Shown one piece after another: positions 45,189-55,798 of a DNA stretch of 64,000 nt. Each line of letters starts with the position of its first letter. Position 1 is the stretch's first letter. The stretch is from Rhodeus uyekii (taxonomy: Eukaryota; Chordata; Actinopteri; Cypriniformes; Acheilognathidae), in assembly GCA_037043235.1 (NCBI GenBank), contig JAWRVZ010000065.1, positions 1,645,001-1,709,000 on the forward strand, read 5' to 3'. Under the pieces are notes generated by a model, which was not told where the DNA came from, did not search any database, and saw only the letters and a list, made by a program, of their open reading frames with translations. The translations under genes and the position numbers were made by a program.

Positions 45189-45286
45189 TCCCCTAGTGCT
45201 TCGACACAGCTCGAGTTCCCTGAAAGGGAACGTCTCGGGGTTACGTATGTAACCCTGGTTCCCTGAGGGGAACGAGACGCTGTGTC
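45189..45286 (+). repeat. DIRS copy 2 internal complementary region
   Basis: Inverse of the 5' end (CTAGTGCTTCGACACAGCTC ... GAAAGGGAAC) joined to the inverse of the 3' end (GTCTCGGGGTTACGTATG ... CTGTGTC), as in copy 1. It retains the full GTTCCCTGAAAGGGAAC sequence that is altered at the element's own left end. Confidence 0.88.
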
Positions 45287-45331
45287 TTGGCCTCAGCTCC
45301 TGGCGCCTCCGGGCCCGCTTCAGGCATTCAT

Positions 45332-45540
45332 GGCTGACGCGCCCCGGTTTCAGACGCGCTTTATGCTCTTCCTCATGACGTCACCGGCTGCGGCCGGCAG
45401 TGACGCATTCACACGCGTTCGCTTCTCATTGGTTGCATAGATCTTCACGTGACTCACGCAAGGCTATTTCCCCTAGTGCTTCGACACAGCGTCTCGTTCC
45501 CCCCAGGGAACCAGGGTTACATACGTAACCCCGAGACGTT
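45332..45540 (+). repeat. DIRS copy 2 inverted terminal repeat (3' side)
   Basis: Inverse of 40304-40472 plus the 3'-specific extension CGTCTCGTTCCCCCCAGGGA to CCCCGAGACGTT. Confidence 0.88.
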
Positions 45541-45878
45541 TTATGTGCACTGTAATGACCAGTAAACTGCAACTAACAGAGCAATATTTGTTCTTTTTTT
45601 ATCACTCAGTAAAGCATTTTCCACAAACATTTCAGTCCAACTGTACATTTACAAGGGATGTAACTCCACATACAACACCACAATATTCATAAGATAAACG
45701 CTGTACGATAATCAACAAGAAACTGTGTGTAATGTAAACTGTAACTGACAGTCATAAAACTCTGAACACTGGCCACTGATGTCACTGCTATTATATGATA
45801 GGGTGAGGGGCCCCGTTACACTTTTTCAACTGGTAAGAGCCACAGACCCTCTCTGGTCAAGAGGGAAAACATAAATAT

Positions 45879-45930
45879 TAAAAAGTAGAGGGCCCAGAAT
45901 TGATCCCTGTGGGACACCAGATTGAACAAC
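45879..45930 (-). pseudogene. LINE reverse transcriptase fragment
   Basis: The - strand reads VVQSGVPQGSILGPLLF, the hallmark block of non-LTR retrotransposon RT of the L2/CR1/Rex type. No continuous ORF surrounds it. Confidence 0.7.
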
Positions 45931-46019
45931 ATTAACCTCAAAGTAAAATCTCTTAGCATTTTTAAGTCTAAGCTTAAAACTAATTTTTTTGGGTAGCTTT
46001 TAACTGAATAACCAAAATT

Positions 46020-46160
46020 TTCTTCTTTTAGTCTTGATTGGTGCTTTATTTTTAAACTTTATATTACGTGGTGTATCTTGATGTTTTATTTGTCTTTGTG
46101 AAGCACTTTGAGATTTGTGTTTAAAGGCGCTATAGAAAATAAAGGTTATTATTATTATCT
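46020..46160 (+). mobile_element. LINE 3' tail with (ATT)n end
   Basis: TTGTGAAGCACTTTGAGATT, GGCGCTATAGAAAATAAAGG and a TTATTATTATTAT end are typical of fish L2-like 3' termini. Confidence 0.6.
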
Positions 46161-46839
46161 CCAAAAGACATCCAAAATGTGCCGTGTTGGTGGTTTCCCC
46201 AGGACAGGTTTAACAAGCACTGCTCTAAATTACATTAACAATAAACAAACAAGAAAGATATCTTTATTTGCACACCAATGAATATAGGTCAATACTGACA
46301 ATACTGATACTTTACTATATCTATTTCTGTAAGTATAATTATCATACTTTTCTTTTTATTTGCTAAAAGTCATTGTGAATCTTCAGTTGTAATTGATTTT
46401 ACTCCTGCAAAGTGAAACAATTACTGCAATATAGGTCATTTTGAGCCATTTTATGCTTTCCTGTAGGGTTTTTTTGGTCACAAAACAAAGAAGCAAACAT
46501 AAAATCTCAAACATTCGATGTTAATATCTGGAGCACAGTGGAATCAGTCCTTCAGCCTGAACAGATTCAGAGGACTGTGGAACAGTGGTCTGAACAGATG
46601 GTTTCAGACTGGAAGATTTCTTCACACATGGGGCTGAGGGTTGTGGAGTTCTGGATGACAAGGATGGAAAATTTCAACTTCACGATCACAGACTTATGAG
46701 CTGTCTCAGAACTCAATAGATCCACGGAAAACTGACAGTCTTTTTTGATGAATCCAAACACTGTCTTTGGAAGCATAGTACTCTTGAATATTCTCTCCTG
46801 GTACCTGACTGTTAAAGATCCTTAAAAGCTCATTTTGGT

Positions 46840-47054
46840 TGAAATATGATCTGTGCATTTGTAAGGAGCTAGAGAGAAAGATTCATTAATAAAAGAAAAT
46901 GGTCTCAAGGGTTGGTGGGCAGCTACCCAACTTGAACAGCTTACCCAGCATGCCACAGGAGGTGCTGTCTGGCGCCTCAACTGGTTATCAGGAAGCATGA
47001 TGGCTCTGATGTTCACCTCTCCTTTGAACCATGAAGTGAAAAGGCAAGATGCCC

Positions 47055-47087
<33 letters not shown>

Positions 47088-47424
47088 AGACCAAAAGATG
47101 CACTGAAGACTGAAGCATTGGGAAATTTTACAAAGCAAACTAAAGTCTGTGAACTTGATGCTGACACTCTCATGGTAGACATCAACGCAATCTTTGGAGA
47201 GCAGGCTTCACCCTTGCTAATCAAAGTAAGAGGCATGTTTGAGCCGAGCACTCCCCTGTTTAGATTCCTGTACTAATGAAGGAAAGACACAGAGAACAGT
47301 GGGACAAGACCAGTTGTCATCAGGAACAGAAGAGCACTTGCAATTATTTCCAGAGGATGAGAATTTCAGACAAGATCCTTTGGTAAACATTCAACCCTCG
47401 CAGGAAGTTAATTCATCATCATGA
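46840..47424 (+). other. unrecognised coding-like segment
   Basis: Two overlapping + frames look protein-like rather than random. 47090-47272 reads ALGNFTKQTKVCELDADTLM and VDINAIFGEQASPLLIKVRG; the next frame to the 47424 stop reads TVGQDQLSSGTEEHLQLFPE and DENFRQDPLVNIQPSQEV. A single frameshift near 47250 would join them. A GA run at 47061-47087 precedes them. I do not recognise a family; it could be a retrocopy or transposon piece. Confidence 0.25.
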
Positions 47425-47468
47425 AAACTGAGTCATAGAGATCTGTACATCCTGCCGTGGAAATTAAC

Positions 47469-47632
47469 TTTACATTTATGCATTTGGCAGACAATTTTAT
47501 CCAAAGTGACTTACATTGGAACAAGGAACACATTGAATGAGTTTTTGCTTTCCCTCGGATCAAATCCATGACCCATGGGATTGTTTACCCATGTAAACAC
47601 CAATGCTTTACTGATTGAGTTACAGGAAAGCT
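47469..47632 (-). mobile_element. tRNA-derived SINE
   Basis: Inverse orientation of the 2659 and 55398 SINEs: starts with the tail complement TATGCATTTGGCAGACAATT and ends near GAGTTACAGGAAAGC. Confidence 0.65.
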
Positions 47633-47667
47633 ACCTTTTGTAACTTTCTCTACCAATTCAAAATATA

Positions 47668-47850
47668 CTCTAGCATTCAAATGTTTGGGGTTGGTAAAAT
47701 GTTTTATTGGTTTTGTCTCTTGTGCTCAACAAGGGTGCATTTTTTTAAATAAAAAATACAATAAAAAATAAAGTAATAAATAAAGTACAGTAAAATATTG
47801 CATATTTACATGCTGCTCAAGAAACATTTCTTATTATTATCAGTGTTGAA
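47668..47850. mobile_element. fragment of the cyprinid MITE family seen at 36311
   Basis: CAAATGTTTGGGGTTGGTAA, CTCAACAAGGGTGCATTT and CAAGAAACATTTCTTATTAT are diverged blocks of that repeat. An interior part has been lost. GT and AT dinucleotide runs follow at 47925-47975. Confidence 0.5.
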
Positions 47851-47934
47851 AACGTATTTTTTGTTAATGTGTATGGGAAACATGATCTTTTTTCTCAAGA
47901 TGGTTTGATGAATAGAAAGAACAGTTTGTGTGTA

Positions 47935-47975
<41 letters not shown>

Positions 47976-49460
47976 TAGTAATGTGTCCTTACCCCAAACT
48001 TTACTGTAACTGTTTTTGTAAGTATAACTATCATACTTTTCTTTTTATTGGCTAAAAGTCATTGTGAATTTTTAGTTACAATCCATTTTACTCCAAAGTG
48101 AAACAAGTTATTTAAGGGAAATAATGACACAATTACTGCAAATATCTTTCTAAATTATATCAGTGGAAAAATAAAGTATTTTCGGAAGAAAATATTGATT
48201 AGGAATTACAATTAAAAAAAATAAAAATCTGGAACAACATGTAGTCGGGCGAGTCGGGATGCTCAGAAAAGCAATGCATAATCTTTTGTGCCATATATCC
48301 CAAATATAGACACTTTCCGAGAAAGTCAACCTAAAAGAAAATGATATTAAAAAAATATTCTGATGTTCAGAGTTTAACTTAATGCATTAGGACAACAGGT
48401 GTTATGAAGTCTGGCACAGTTTTAGTATTGCATACACATCATTAGCAAAGTCGTTTTCACTGAATGAGATCTTCCAAAATTAGGGTCTACCAAAAAAAAA
48501 TAATAATAAAAAAAATATGAAAGGACACTTTTCATGTAATTGGCTTTTCTAATTGCTGTAACTGCTCATCAATTGCATGATAATATGTTATATTGTCATG
48601 TGAATAGTGTTACAGGAAATGCTTACTTGTTTTTCGTGTTTTTCCCTCGCTGTTTTTTACTTGTTATTCTTACTTGCCTGTAATTTTTTCATGCATTGCT
48701 TTACAAATAAAGAGCAAAAGGAATTAAATAGACTGATGGGAAAGAAAATCGGAGCAAAGAAGATCGACAAACAACTAGAGAGAACGAGAGAGAGAAATGA
48801 CGAACAAAGGCAATCTTTCATGTTTTGAGGTACCGCAGGGACATGATGCAGAAAACTTTAAATTGATAGGGAGTTCACTACAGGCTTATGTAACCCTCTC
48901 TGGCATTTCCTTTCTTTTACCTTCATTCATTTGTTTTCTTGGTTTTTGCGAGCCTGTGTCTCACCCTTTACCTTTTGTACTGTAAAGCATACAGGTGCCC
49001 CAGAGCTGCAATTTACCTCTGCTTTTTTCTCTGGTTCCTCTGCCTTCTCCTTCAAAGTCATGATCTGTTTCCATCTCTAACAAGAGGAAGAAAGATCCAG
49101 AACATCTGAATGAAGATACGCTTGGCATTCACAAACCTTGCAAGCATTTTTGGAACTAGACAATGTTGTATAACTAACTACAAGTACTAACGTTACTGCC
49201 TTAACTTTATGTTTTAGTAGTCCTTAGCATTTCAAAAAATATGCAGTATTCTGATACAATGTCAAAATTCTGCAAATTAATTCTAAACTGTCCTCTTTTT
49301 CTATGTAGCGTTGTTACATGTTACATGTACAAAGCGTTTAATTAAATGCAGTTGCATTTACACTATTAAAAGTTTGAGTAAGATTTTTAAAAAACACATT
49401 AATGACCAAAAATGGGAGTAAAGACATTTTAATGAGTTACTATTTAAAAAAAAAAAAGCT
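47976..49460. other. intronic sequence without recognised genes
   Basis: AT-rich. A charged ORF at 48700-48828 (KEQKELNRLMGKKIGAKKID) is too short and isolated to call. 47999-48120 partly repeats 46329-46430 (TAACTATCATACTTTTCTTT, GCTAAAAGTCATTGTGAATC-like), so this stretch carries another diverged duplicate. Confidence 0.45.
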
Positions 49461-50636
49461 GTTCCCTGAAGAGAGAATGAGACGCTGCGTTGACAAAAGC
49501 ATTGGGAAACGCTTTGCGTGAATGTGTCGTGAAGCATGTGTGAAATTGAACCAATAGTGTGTCAGAGACAGGATGACGTCATGAACCAGGAAGCCATAAG
49601 AGCATGCCAAATGCCGGTAGCGGCAGCTAATGTGTCTTCAGTTAGTGCTATATGTGAAATGAGAGTGTGTTTGTTGAAAGATTCGAACAGGGAATCCCAA
49701 CAAATAGCATAGCGGGAAATCGATTCAGACTGTGTGTTACTCTCTGTCCTTGCTTCTTTACAAACAGGGATACACACAAATGCTGTGTTGTTTGCTTGTG
49801 TTGTCCCTTTGAGGAGGCCATCCAGGTTTGTGGTCCTCAGGGTTCGGATCCCGCTGTTGCTGTTGCACAGCAGTGATTCTTGTCCTGGGGATCGCAAATG
49901 GATCTGTCAGAAGGGTTAGAGATGGGCCTGGGCTTATCTTTGGTCTCACCTGGCAGGTTCGACATCCTCTCCCGGGATCTGAAAGCAGGCGCTGCGGTTA
50001 CTTCCAAACTTGTAGAGGCACCAGTACTGCAGCTATCCAGCTCTGATGAGCTGGATGTTGTCAGCATCGAGGCTGGAGATGAAGATTCACCACTTCAGTC
50101 TTCATCTTATTAGTTGTGACTCGAGCTGTCGCCATGCTTAAACTTTGTCTGGCCACCTGAAATGGAACGTTTGGCGAAGAAATGGAGCCCACGTTAGGCC
50201 GCAGTGGTGGGCCCCAAGCAGGTTCTGGTAAAGCAGCAAGAAGTTAAATCTCTGCTGAAGAAAGGGTCCATTGAGATATACCTCTCCAAAACTCTGAGAT
50301 TGGGTTTTACAGCTGGTACTTCACTGTTCCAAAGAAGGATGGAGGGTGGGATTCTGGTCTGGAACAGAGATCAGCAGTAAAAAAACCGAAACCGTCCTGT
50401 TAGCAGTAAAAAGTATAAAGCTAGGTCAATCACTCATTGTAAAGCAGTTCAAGAGACTGCTGGACCTCATGGCAACAGCTTCCAACATTTTCTGTTCGGA
50501 CTTCTGTTCATGAGGCCTCTCCAGTTCTCTCCGTTTTCCCATTCACGCGAAACGTTCCCATTGTGTTTTTTTTTTCTCGACGCAGCATCTCGTTCCCTCT
50601 TCAGGGAACCAAGGTTACATTTGTAACCGAGACGTT
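49461..50636 (+). mobile_element. old DIRS relic with internal deletion
   Basis: The left end GTTCCCTGAAGAGAGAATGA with GAGACGCTGCGTTGACAAAA and the right end CGACGCAGCATCTCGTTCCC to AACCGAGACGTT are inverted like the intact DIRS ends but diverged. Inside are Gag pieces (SWGSQMDLSEGLEM; SSSDELDVVSIEAGDEDSPL) and an RT scrap near 50210-50460 (VKSLLKKGSIE). Most of RT and all of the recombinase are deleted. Confidence 0.8.
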
Positions 50637-51695
50637 CTTTTGAACTTAAGTTTTTTTTCTCATCAAACATTCAGTTTCCACCATATATGTTAAACAGCAC
50701 AACTGTTTTCAACATTGATAATAATAAACGTTTTTTTTTCTAAATTAACAAATTAGCAAATTAAAAACTTTTGATAGGCAGTGGAACATTTGAATGTTTA
50801 TTAGCTGTATTCAGTTAAATGTGAATGCATTAATTGTAAAAAAATGCAATGTTGTCATCCTAATTAAGATGTTCTTTGTTTTGTCAGATAAATACTGCTC
50901 TGATTATAAATATTATTTATATAAATATAATATTAAATGATGTAATCAATAAATACAACAAAACTATTGCCCACTTAAATGGCTCCAGTCCAGGTAGCAA
51001 CTTTTCGTTTTACGAGCCAAAATTCTAAAGTAGTTTTACTGTAATTTATCTTGGGAGTAGCTTGCAGTTTGGGAGTTTCAAAGCAACTATCTGAACACTG
51101 CTAACATAGGAAGTCGTACATTTAATTTTTCAGTGTCACCAGTCTGTTTCACCCTCTGTGCTTTGAGGAATATGTAATTGAGCTTTACGTGGTTGGAAGC
51201 CTTTTAGCATGTCGTTAACAGTCATTTCTGTTTTTAGTCTTTACTTCCTGATGCTTTTTTTTTCATGTGTCATTTCCCCCTGGCTTCAGATGGAAGGCCA
51301 TAGAATGTGAGAGATTCATTATTCAATAAAGTTCTCGGCCACATGCAGATGGAAGGAGGCAGGAGAACATGCCATTTGCCCATTTTCTCATAAAACCTTA
51401 ATACATCTCATTTATTATTCTTACGGAATGTCTCTTGGTTAGTCTTGGTTTTGTGTCCATAATGAACTGTGAAGGAGGACATGGAAAGGATGAAAATTCC
51501 CAGTTCGACAAATGTGGGGCAAATTTTTTGATTCACTGACTGAACTTCTCACAACTAGAACTTTATATATAATTCTGAGAAAATTCTGTGAAAGCATTTA
51601 GATTCTATTTTTTATTTCAACCTAGACTTTAAGAACTAGATTTTCAGCTTGAATTAGGGAGAGTAAATATCTAAATTTTAAGTAAATATCTAAGC

Positions 51696-51920
51696 CAGGG
51701 GTCGGCAACCCGCGGCTCCGGAGCCGCATGCAGCTCTTTCACCCCTGTGCTGCGGCTCTTTCATCCCCTGCACGTAACTTGTAGCAGCGATCCCGCTATC
51801 CGCGCTTGGTCCGCTATCGCTCCGCCCATGGAAGAAAGGAGTGTCGCGTCGCATGAGTGTTTTTTTTTTGTTTTGTTTTTTAAATATGGCTCTTTCAACA
51901 TTAAAGGTTGCTGACCCTAG
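51696..51920. mobile_element. hAT-type MITE (225 bp)
   Basis: Ends CAGGGGTCGGCAACCCGCGG and GGTTGCTGACCCTAG; interior CGGCTCCGGAGCCGCATGCA and GGCTCTTTCAAC are typical of a fish hAT MITE family. No clean 8-bp duplication is visible. Confidence 0.75.
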
Positions 51921-52340
51921 GCAAAAACATCTGTGACATTGATTACTGATCAACTCTTTTGTACAAAAAGTCAGATTTTCTTGCTAGCCACTGAAGCACA
52001 AGATACTCTTTGGAACAAATCATGCTGGTCTCAAATCATGCTGGAGGATACGGATCATCAGGTTTTGCACAAACTAATTTATATGCCAGTTTAAATATAT
52101 GTTGTTATTTTAGGGACAGTTCTTGGGAATACATAGCTTTGCTATACTATATTGGTTCATACTGAATAAATATATGTAGCTCCATTTTTGTGCAAACTAA
52201 TGCACTATGTATGTATTTAAACCCTTGATCCTTAACTCCATCTGCTTGCAATCACGTCATTCTCTATAGGATTGGTTCCTAATGTTTGCTGTATCAGTGT
52301 TTGCTGTAGCGATTTGCGAATAATTACAGACACCCTAGAC

Positions 52341-53579
52341 CAGGGGTGGGCAAACTACGGCCCGCGGGCCATATCCGGCCCGTTGGGCTTTTTAATCCGG
52401 CCCGCCGAACTTGCCGAACCTATATTAAACCTCCTTCATTTTACATTTCCCTGTAATGTCACTCTGTCGCGGCTGCAAGCGGAAGTGGCGCTGAAAGTGT
52501 GGTGGAGAGTATGCGTGTCGCAAACCCCTCTAGACCCCCACCCCCTTCCGCGAGCGGAAAACAGAGCTACACGCGTAAATACGGGTACCCGCAAGATCAT
52601 TGTAATCACTCGCGCGTGCTTGACATCTAATCTGCGCGCGCGCGAACATTCGCCCGCTCTCAACTGCTGTTTTTGCTCGCGCGAGCATTTTTATTTCTGT
52701 CAGTCGTGGAGCACAGCTTGCTCTTGTAATAGTAACAGCAAACGTCATTGGTTAGTTCCCTTTTTTCCAGAGGTCAGTTGTGATTGGACGCCTGTGATTG
52801 TCAATCCAGAGCTGAGGCAAAGATACGATTCAGTCACATTGCATATTATGTTTTTTTTGTCGATTAAATTGTATTAATATTGTTTTGTTGTAATTTCACG
52901 TGTCCCAGTCGAGTGATTTAAGACCAAACTATACTTTATACAGGTTTTCTAGGATTTATTATAAGTAAATGCACAGGTGCGACCTTCTCAAAAGAAGTTG
53001 TATGCTGTCAACGTTATGTTGTTATTTGCTGCATTCAAGAACATGACCTGCAAATACAAGAGGAAAAATAGGGAAATATAGGTAGAGGAAATATAATGTA
53101 CATTAGAATAAAATGTACATGACACTTAGAGCTCATACACCAGTTTTATTTTATCTTTCATTCAATAAAACAGTATGTATTTAGTGTTCCTTCATCAGGG
53201 CTCAGAAGAACAAAACACAGTAGTGTTTTTTCAGGTAGAACCAACACTTGCTCTCAGCTAATTTGATTAAGATAATCAAATGTAAAATAGCATTGAATCA
53301 TCTTCACTATATATTTAAAATATCTGAATTTATTAAAGTTACAAAAGTCAAGAGCAGTGAGTTATTTTTATTGTTTTTTATTTTTGAGCTTGCGTACCCG
53401 TGTAGCTCTGTTTTCCGCTTGCGGATGTAATTTACGCGCACACAAACATCAATTTTGCGCTCGTATATTAAAGTATATTAAATATTTGCCCCAAACCAAC
53501 CCCCCCAATCAATCCCGGCCCCTCTGTCAATTCTAAGAAACCAATGTGGCCCGCGAGACAAATAGTTTGCCCACCCCTG
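52341..53579. mobile_element. hAT-type non-autonomous element (1239 bp)
   Basis: Ends CAGGGGTGGGCAAACTACGG and the inverse AATAGTTTGCCCACCCCTG, flanked by a perfect 8-bp duplication CCCTAGAC (52333-52340, 53580-53587). A second internal inverted pair exists: GCGGAAAACAGAGCTACACG near 52552 and TGTAGCTCTGTTTTCCGC near 53400. The 52424-52505 block matches 9366-9450. The 201-residue ORF inside shows no transposase motif. Confidence 0.9.
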
Positions 53580-54674
53580 CCCTAGACCTTCCCCAGCTCC
53601 ACCTGTACATATCTGCTATGGCTAAATTTGTTTTGTAAAGTATATCTTTATCACAGAAACGTGTCATGTATGTAAGAGCAAATTGTTTTATTTAACGTAA
53701 CATGATATTGTGATTGAACCTCAGCGTTGGCATGTCAAGGAACACATAGGAAACACATGAAAAAAAATTGGAGGGTATTTTGGAAGACATCTGAGTGTTT
53801 TGCATCACACGCAACTCTTTGGTCACACTTTTATTCACTTCATCAGGCTGACTGCTAAAAAAGGTGATTTGCACCTCTGTCATTGTCACCTCTGTTATTA
53901 ATTTGTCAGATACACTCTGTCAGCCAACCCAGATATCTAACAATTGTCAGCAATATTACGCCTATGACAGAAAGTCAATATCACCCTTTGGTGAATGGTG
54001 ACAAACTTGGGCTCATTACATTTCCATGGAGCAGCTGTCATAGCACTCATTCTCAGCTTCACATTTTACCTCCCCATTCCCGCTAATCCTGTCAGGATGC
54101 GTCAATGTCAAGGCATAACCCTGGTAGGGAATGGAGGTCATTGCTACACCAGTAATGATTCCTTGTAAAGTCTAGGAAAGTGTTAATGTTACCCACACAG
54201 TGTTATGGCCTTGGAGAGACAGGTGCATTCATTCACCGATTAAGTTAATCTTTGTCTTTATTTGTGAACTCAGCATACTCTCAACATCGCTGAGGTCATA
54301 TAAAATGTCAGGTTGACGGTAATTGATTGAAGTTCTTTTTAACAAATTAACAAAATTTAGTCTCATTAATCAAAGGTTACATAGTGTACCTTTTAGTTAT
54401 TTTTTATATTTAAACTCATATTTATGTAAAGATTTAACCTATGCATAGAATGAAGAGTAAATATACGGGTTTACTTTTGCATAATAATTTCTTTCTCACC
54501 CTGAGCTGAGCTCTGAAGTATCTGCTTTGAAATCATTCTTAAATCAGAGAAAGCTATGCGAGTGTTTTACCTCAAAACATCAAATGGCTTTGAATCTGAT
54601 CAACAAAATTGTACAAATATCACTGTTGATGACAATTTTAAAATCACATCACAAGATATAAACCAAGTGCTCAC

Positions 54675-55049
54675 TGTAACGAAGGGACACTCAGACAGGA
54701 ATCCAATTGCATGTCTTTTATAAGAATAGTCGTACAGGCGGGTGGTCAGGACAGGCAGAGAAACAATCACAGACGATGTACCAGGCAGAGAGGATCAACA
54801 ACGGGTAAGCAGCAGAATCGGTAACAGAAAAAAAGATAGGGAAATAACGCTCAGAATTTTAGCAACAGCAAAACAAGACTTCGCCCAGTTGTGTGTGTGT
54901 GTGTGAGTTCTTTATAGTCCGTGCAATGGTGTCCTGCTGGTGCAGTAATCAGTCCGATGAACAGGATCACGGGAATTGTAGTGTGTGTGTGTGTGTCAGT
55001 ATACGCACTGGAGCCAGAAGGGGGAATAACAGAGTTTGTGACTGTAACA
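54675..55049 (-). mobile_element. solo LTR with 5-bp target duplication
   Basis: Ends TGTAACGAAGGGACACTCAG and GTTTGTGACTGTAACA (TG...CA) with CTCAC on both sides (54670-54674, 55050-55054). 375 bp, with two short GT runs. The CCCTTCGTTACA end on the - strand looks like a gypsy U5 end, so orientation is probably minus. It is a product of LTR-LTR recombination. Confidence 0.8.
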
Positions 55050-55397
55050 CTCACAATGTTTAAAGAACGATTTCCCTGTTTGAACTGAATACCGGTGAAC
55101 TGAACTGATTATAAATAAGATTAATAAGTTATATCCACAATATAAACATAATATTAAAACATATGGTGCAGACAATTAAGAAATATAAGGGCATGTTTAA
55201 ATGTTTATACCTCTTTCAAAATGCTTGCAAATTTGGTTCAAGGTTCAACTGTTTATTTGATACACATTTTTGTTATTTTTCATTTCTAGGAACTAAAATG
55301 GTATTTTCTTAAACTGAAATTATATGTAAAATGGATTAAAGCAAATTAATATGATACAGTATATAGACCAAATATTGTATACTGTCACGAATTGTTA

Positions 55398-55520
55398 TTT
55401 CCTGTAGCTCAATAAGTAGAGCATTGGTGTTTACAATTCCAAGGTCATGGGTTCGATCCCAAGGAAAGCAAGATCTGATTCAATGTTTTTGGATAAAAGC
55501 GTCTGCCAAATGCATAAATG
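55398..55520 (+). mobile_element. tRNA-derived SINE
   Basis: A-box region TTCCTGTAGCTCAATAAGTA, B box GGGTTCGATCCC, and tail GGATAAAAGCGTCTGCCAAA followed by TGCATAAATG. It is the cleanest of the SINE copies here. Confidence 0.8.
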
Positions 55521-55530
55521 TAAATGGTCT

Positions 55531-55798
55531 TTAAAAGGATAGTTCACCCAAAACGTAGTATTTTGTCACCTTTACTCTTCTTCATGTCGGTACAAATCTG
55601 TTTGACTTTTTTTATTCTGTGCAACAAAATAAATGTATATCTTTTGTGTGTGTGTGTTTTTTTTTTTACACTCCATGCAGCGTTCTTCGAAATGACTTAT
55701 TTTTTGTTCTGAAATAGAAAGTCATATGGGTTTGGGCATGACATGATGGTGAGTGATGATGATGATGATTTTCATTTTTGTGTGAACTATCCCTTTAA
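55531..55798. mobile_element. cyprinid MITE with GGATAGTTCACCCAAAA ends
   Basis: The left end TTAAAAGGATAGTTCACCCA is mirrored by TGTGTGAACTATCCCTTTAA. The interior has CACCTTTACTCTTCTTCATG and AGTCATATGGGTTTGGGCAT, features of an abundant cyprinid MITE. TTAA at the ends may include the target duplication. Confidence 0.75.

Larger units (their letters stand above)
40300..45540 (+). mobile_element. DIRS-type retrotransposon, copy 2, damaged
   Basis: Same layout as copy 1 in the opposite orientation. The left end is GTTTCATAGGGAACTCGAGC, lightly altered from the GTTCCCTTTCAGGGAAC terminus. The right end is ACCCCGAGACGTT, followed by host TTATGTGC. Removing the element gives host GGCGTTTTATG, so insertion again used a GTT and left no target duplication. 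Gag and recombinase are broken; RT/RNase H is open. Confidence 0.92.

Noticed and set aside
52272..52877. 201-residue ORF as a hAT transposase
   Set aside because: It has no hAT domain motif and spans the MITE end into flanking host sequence.
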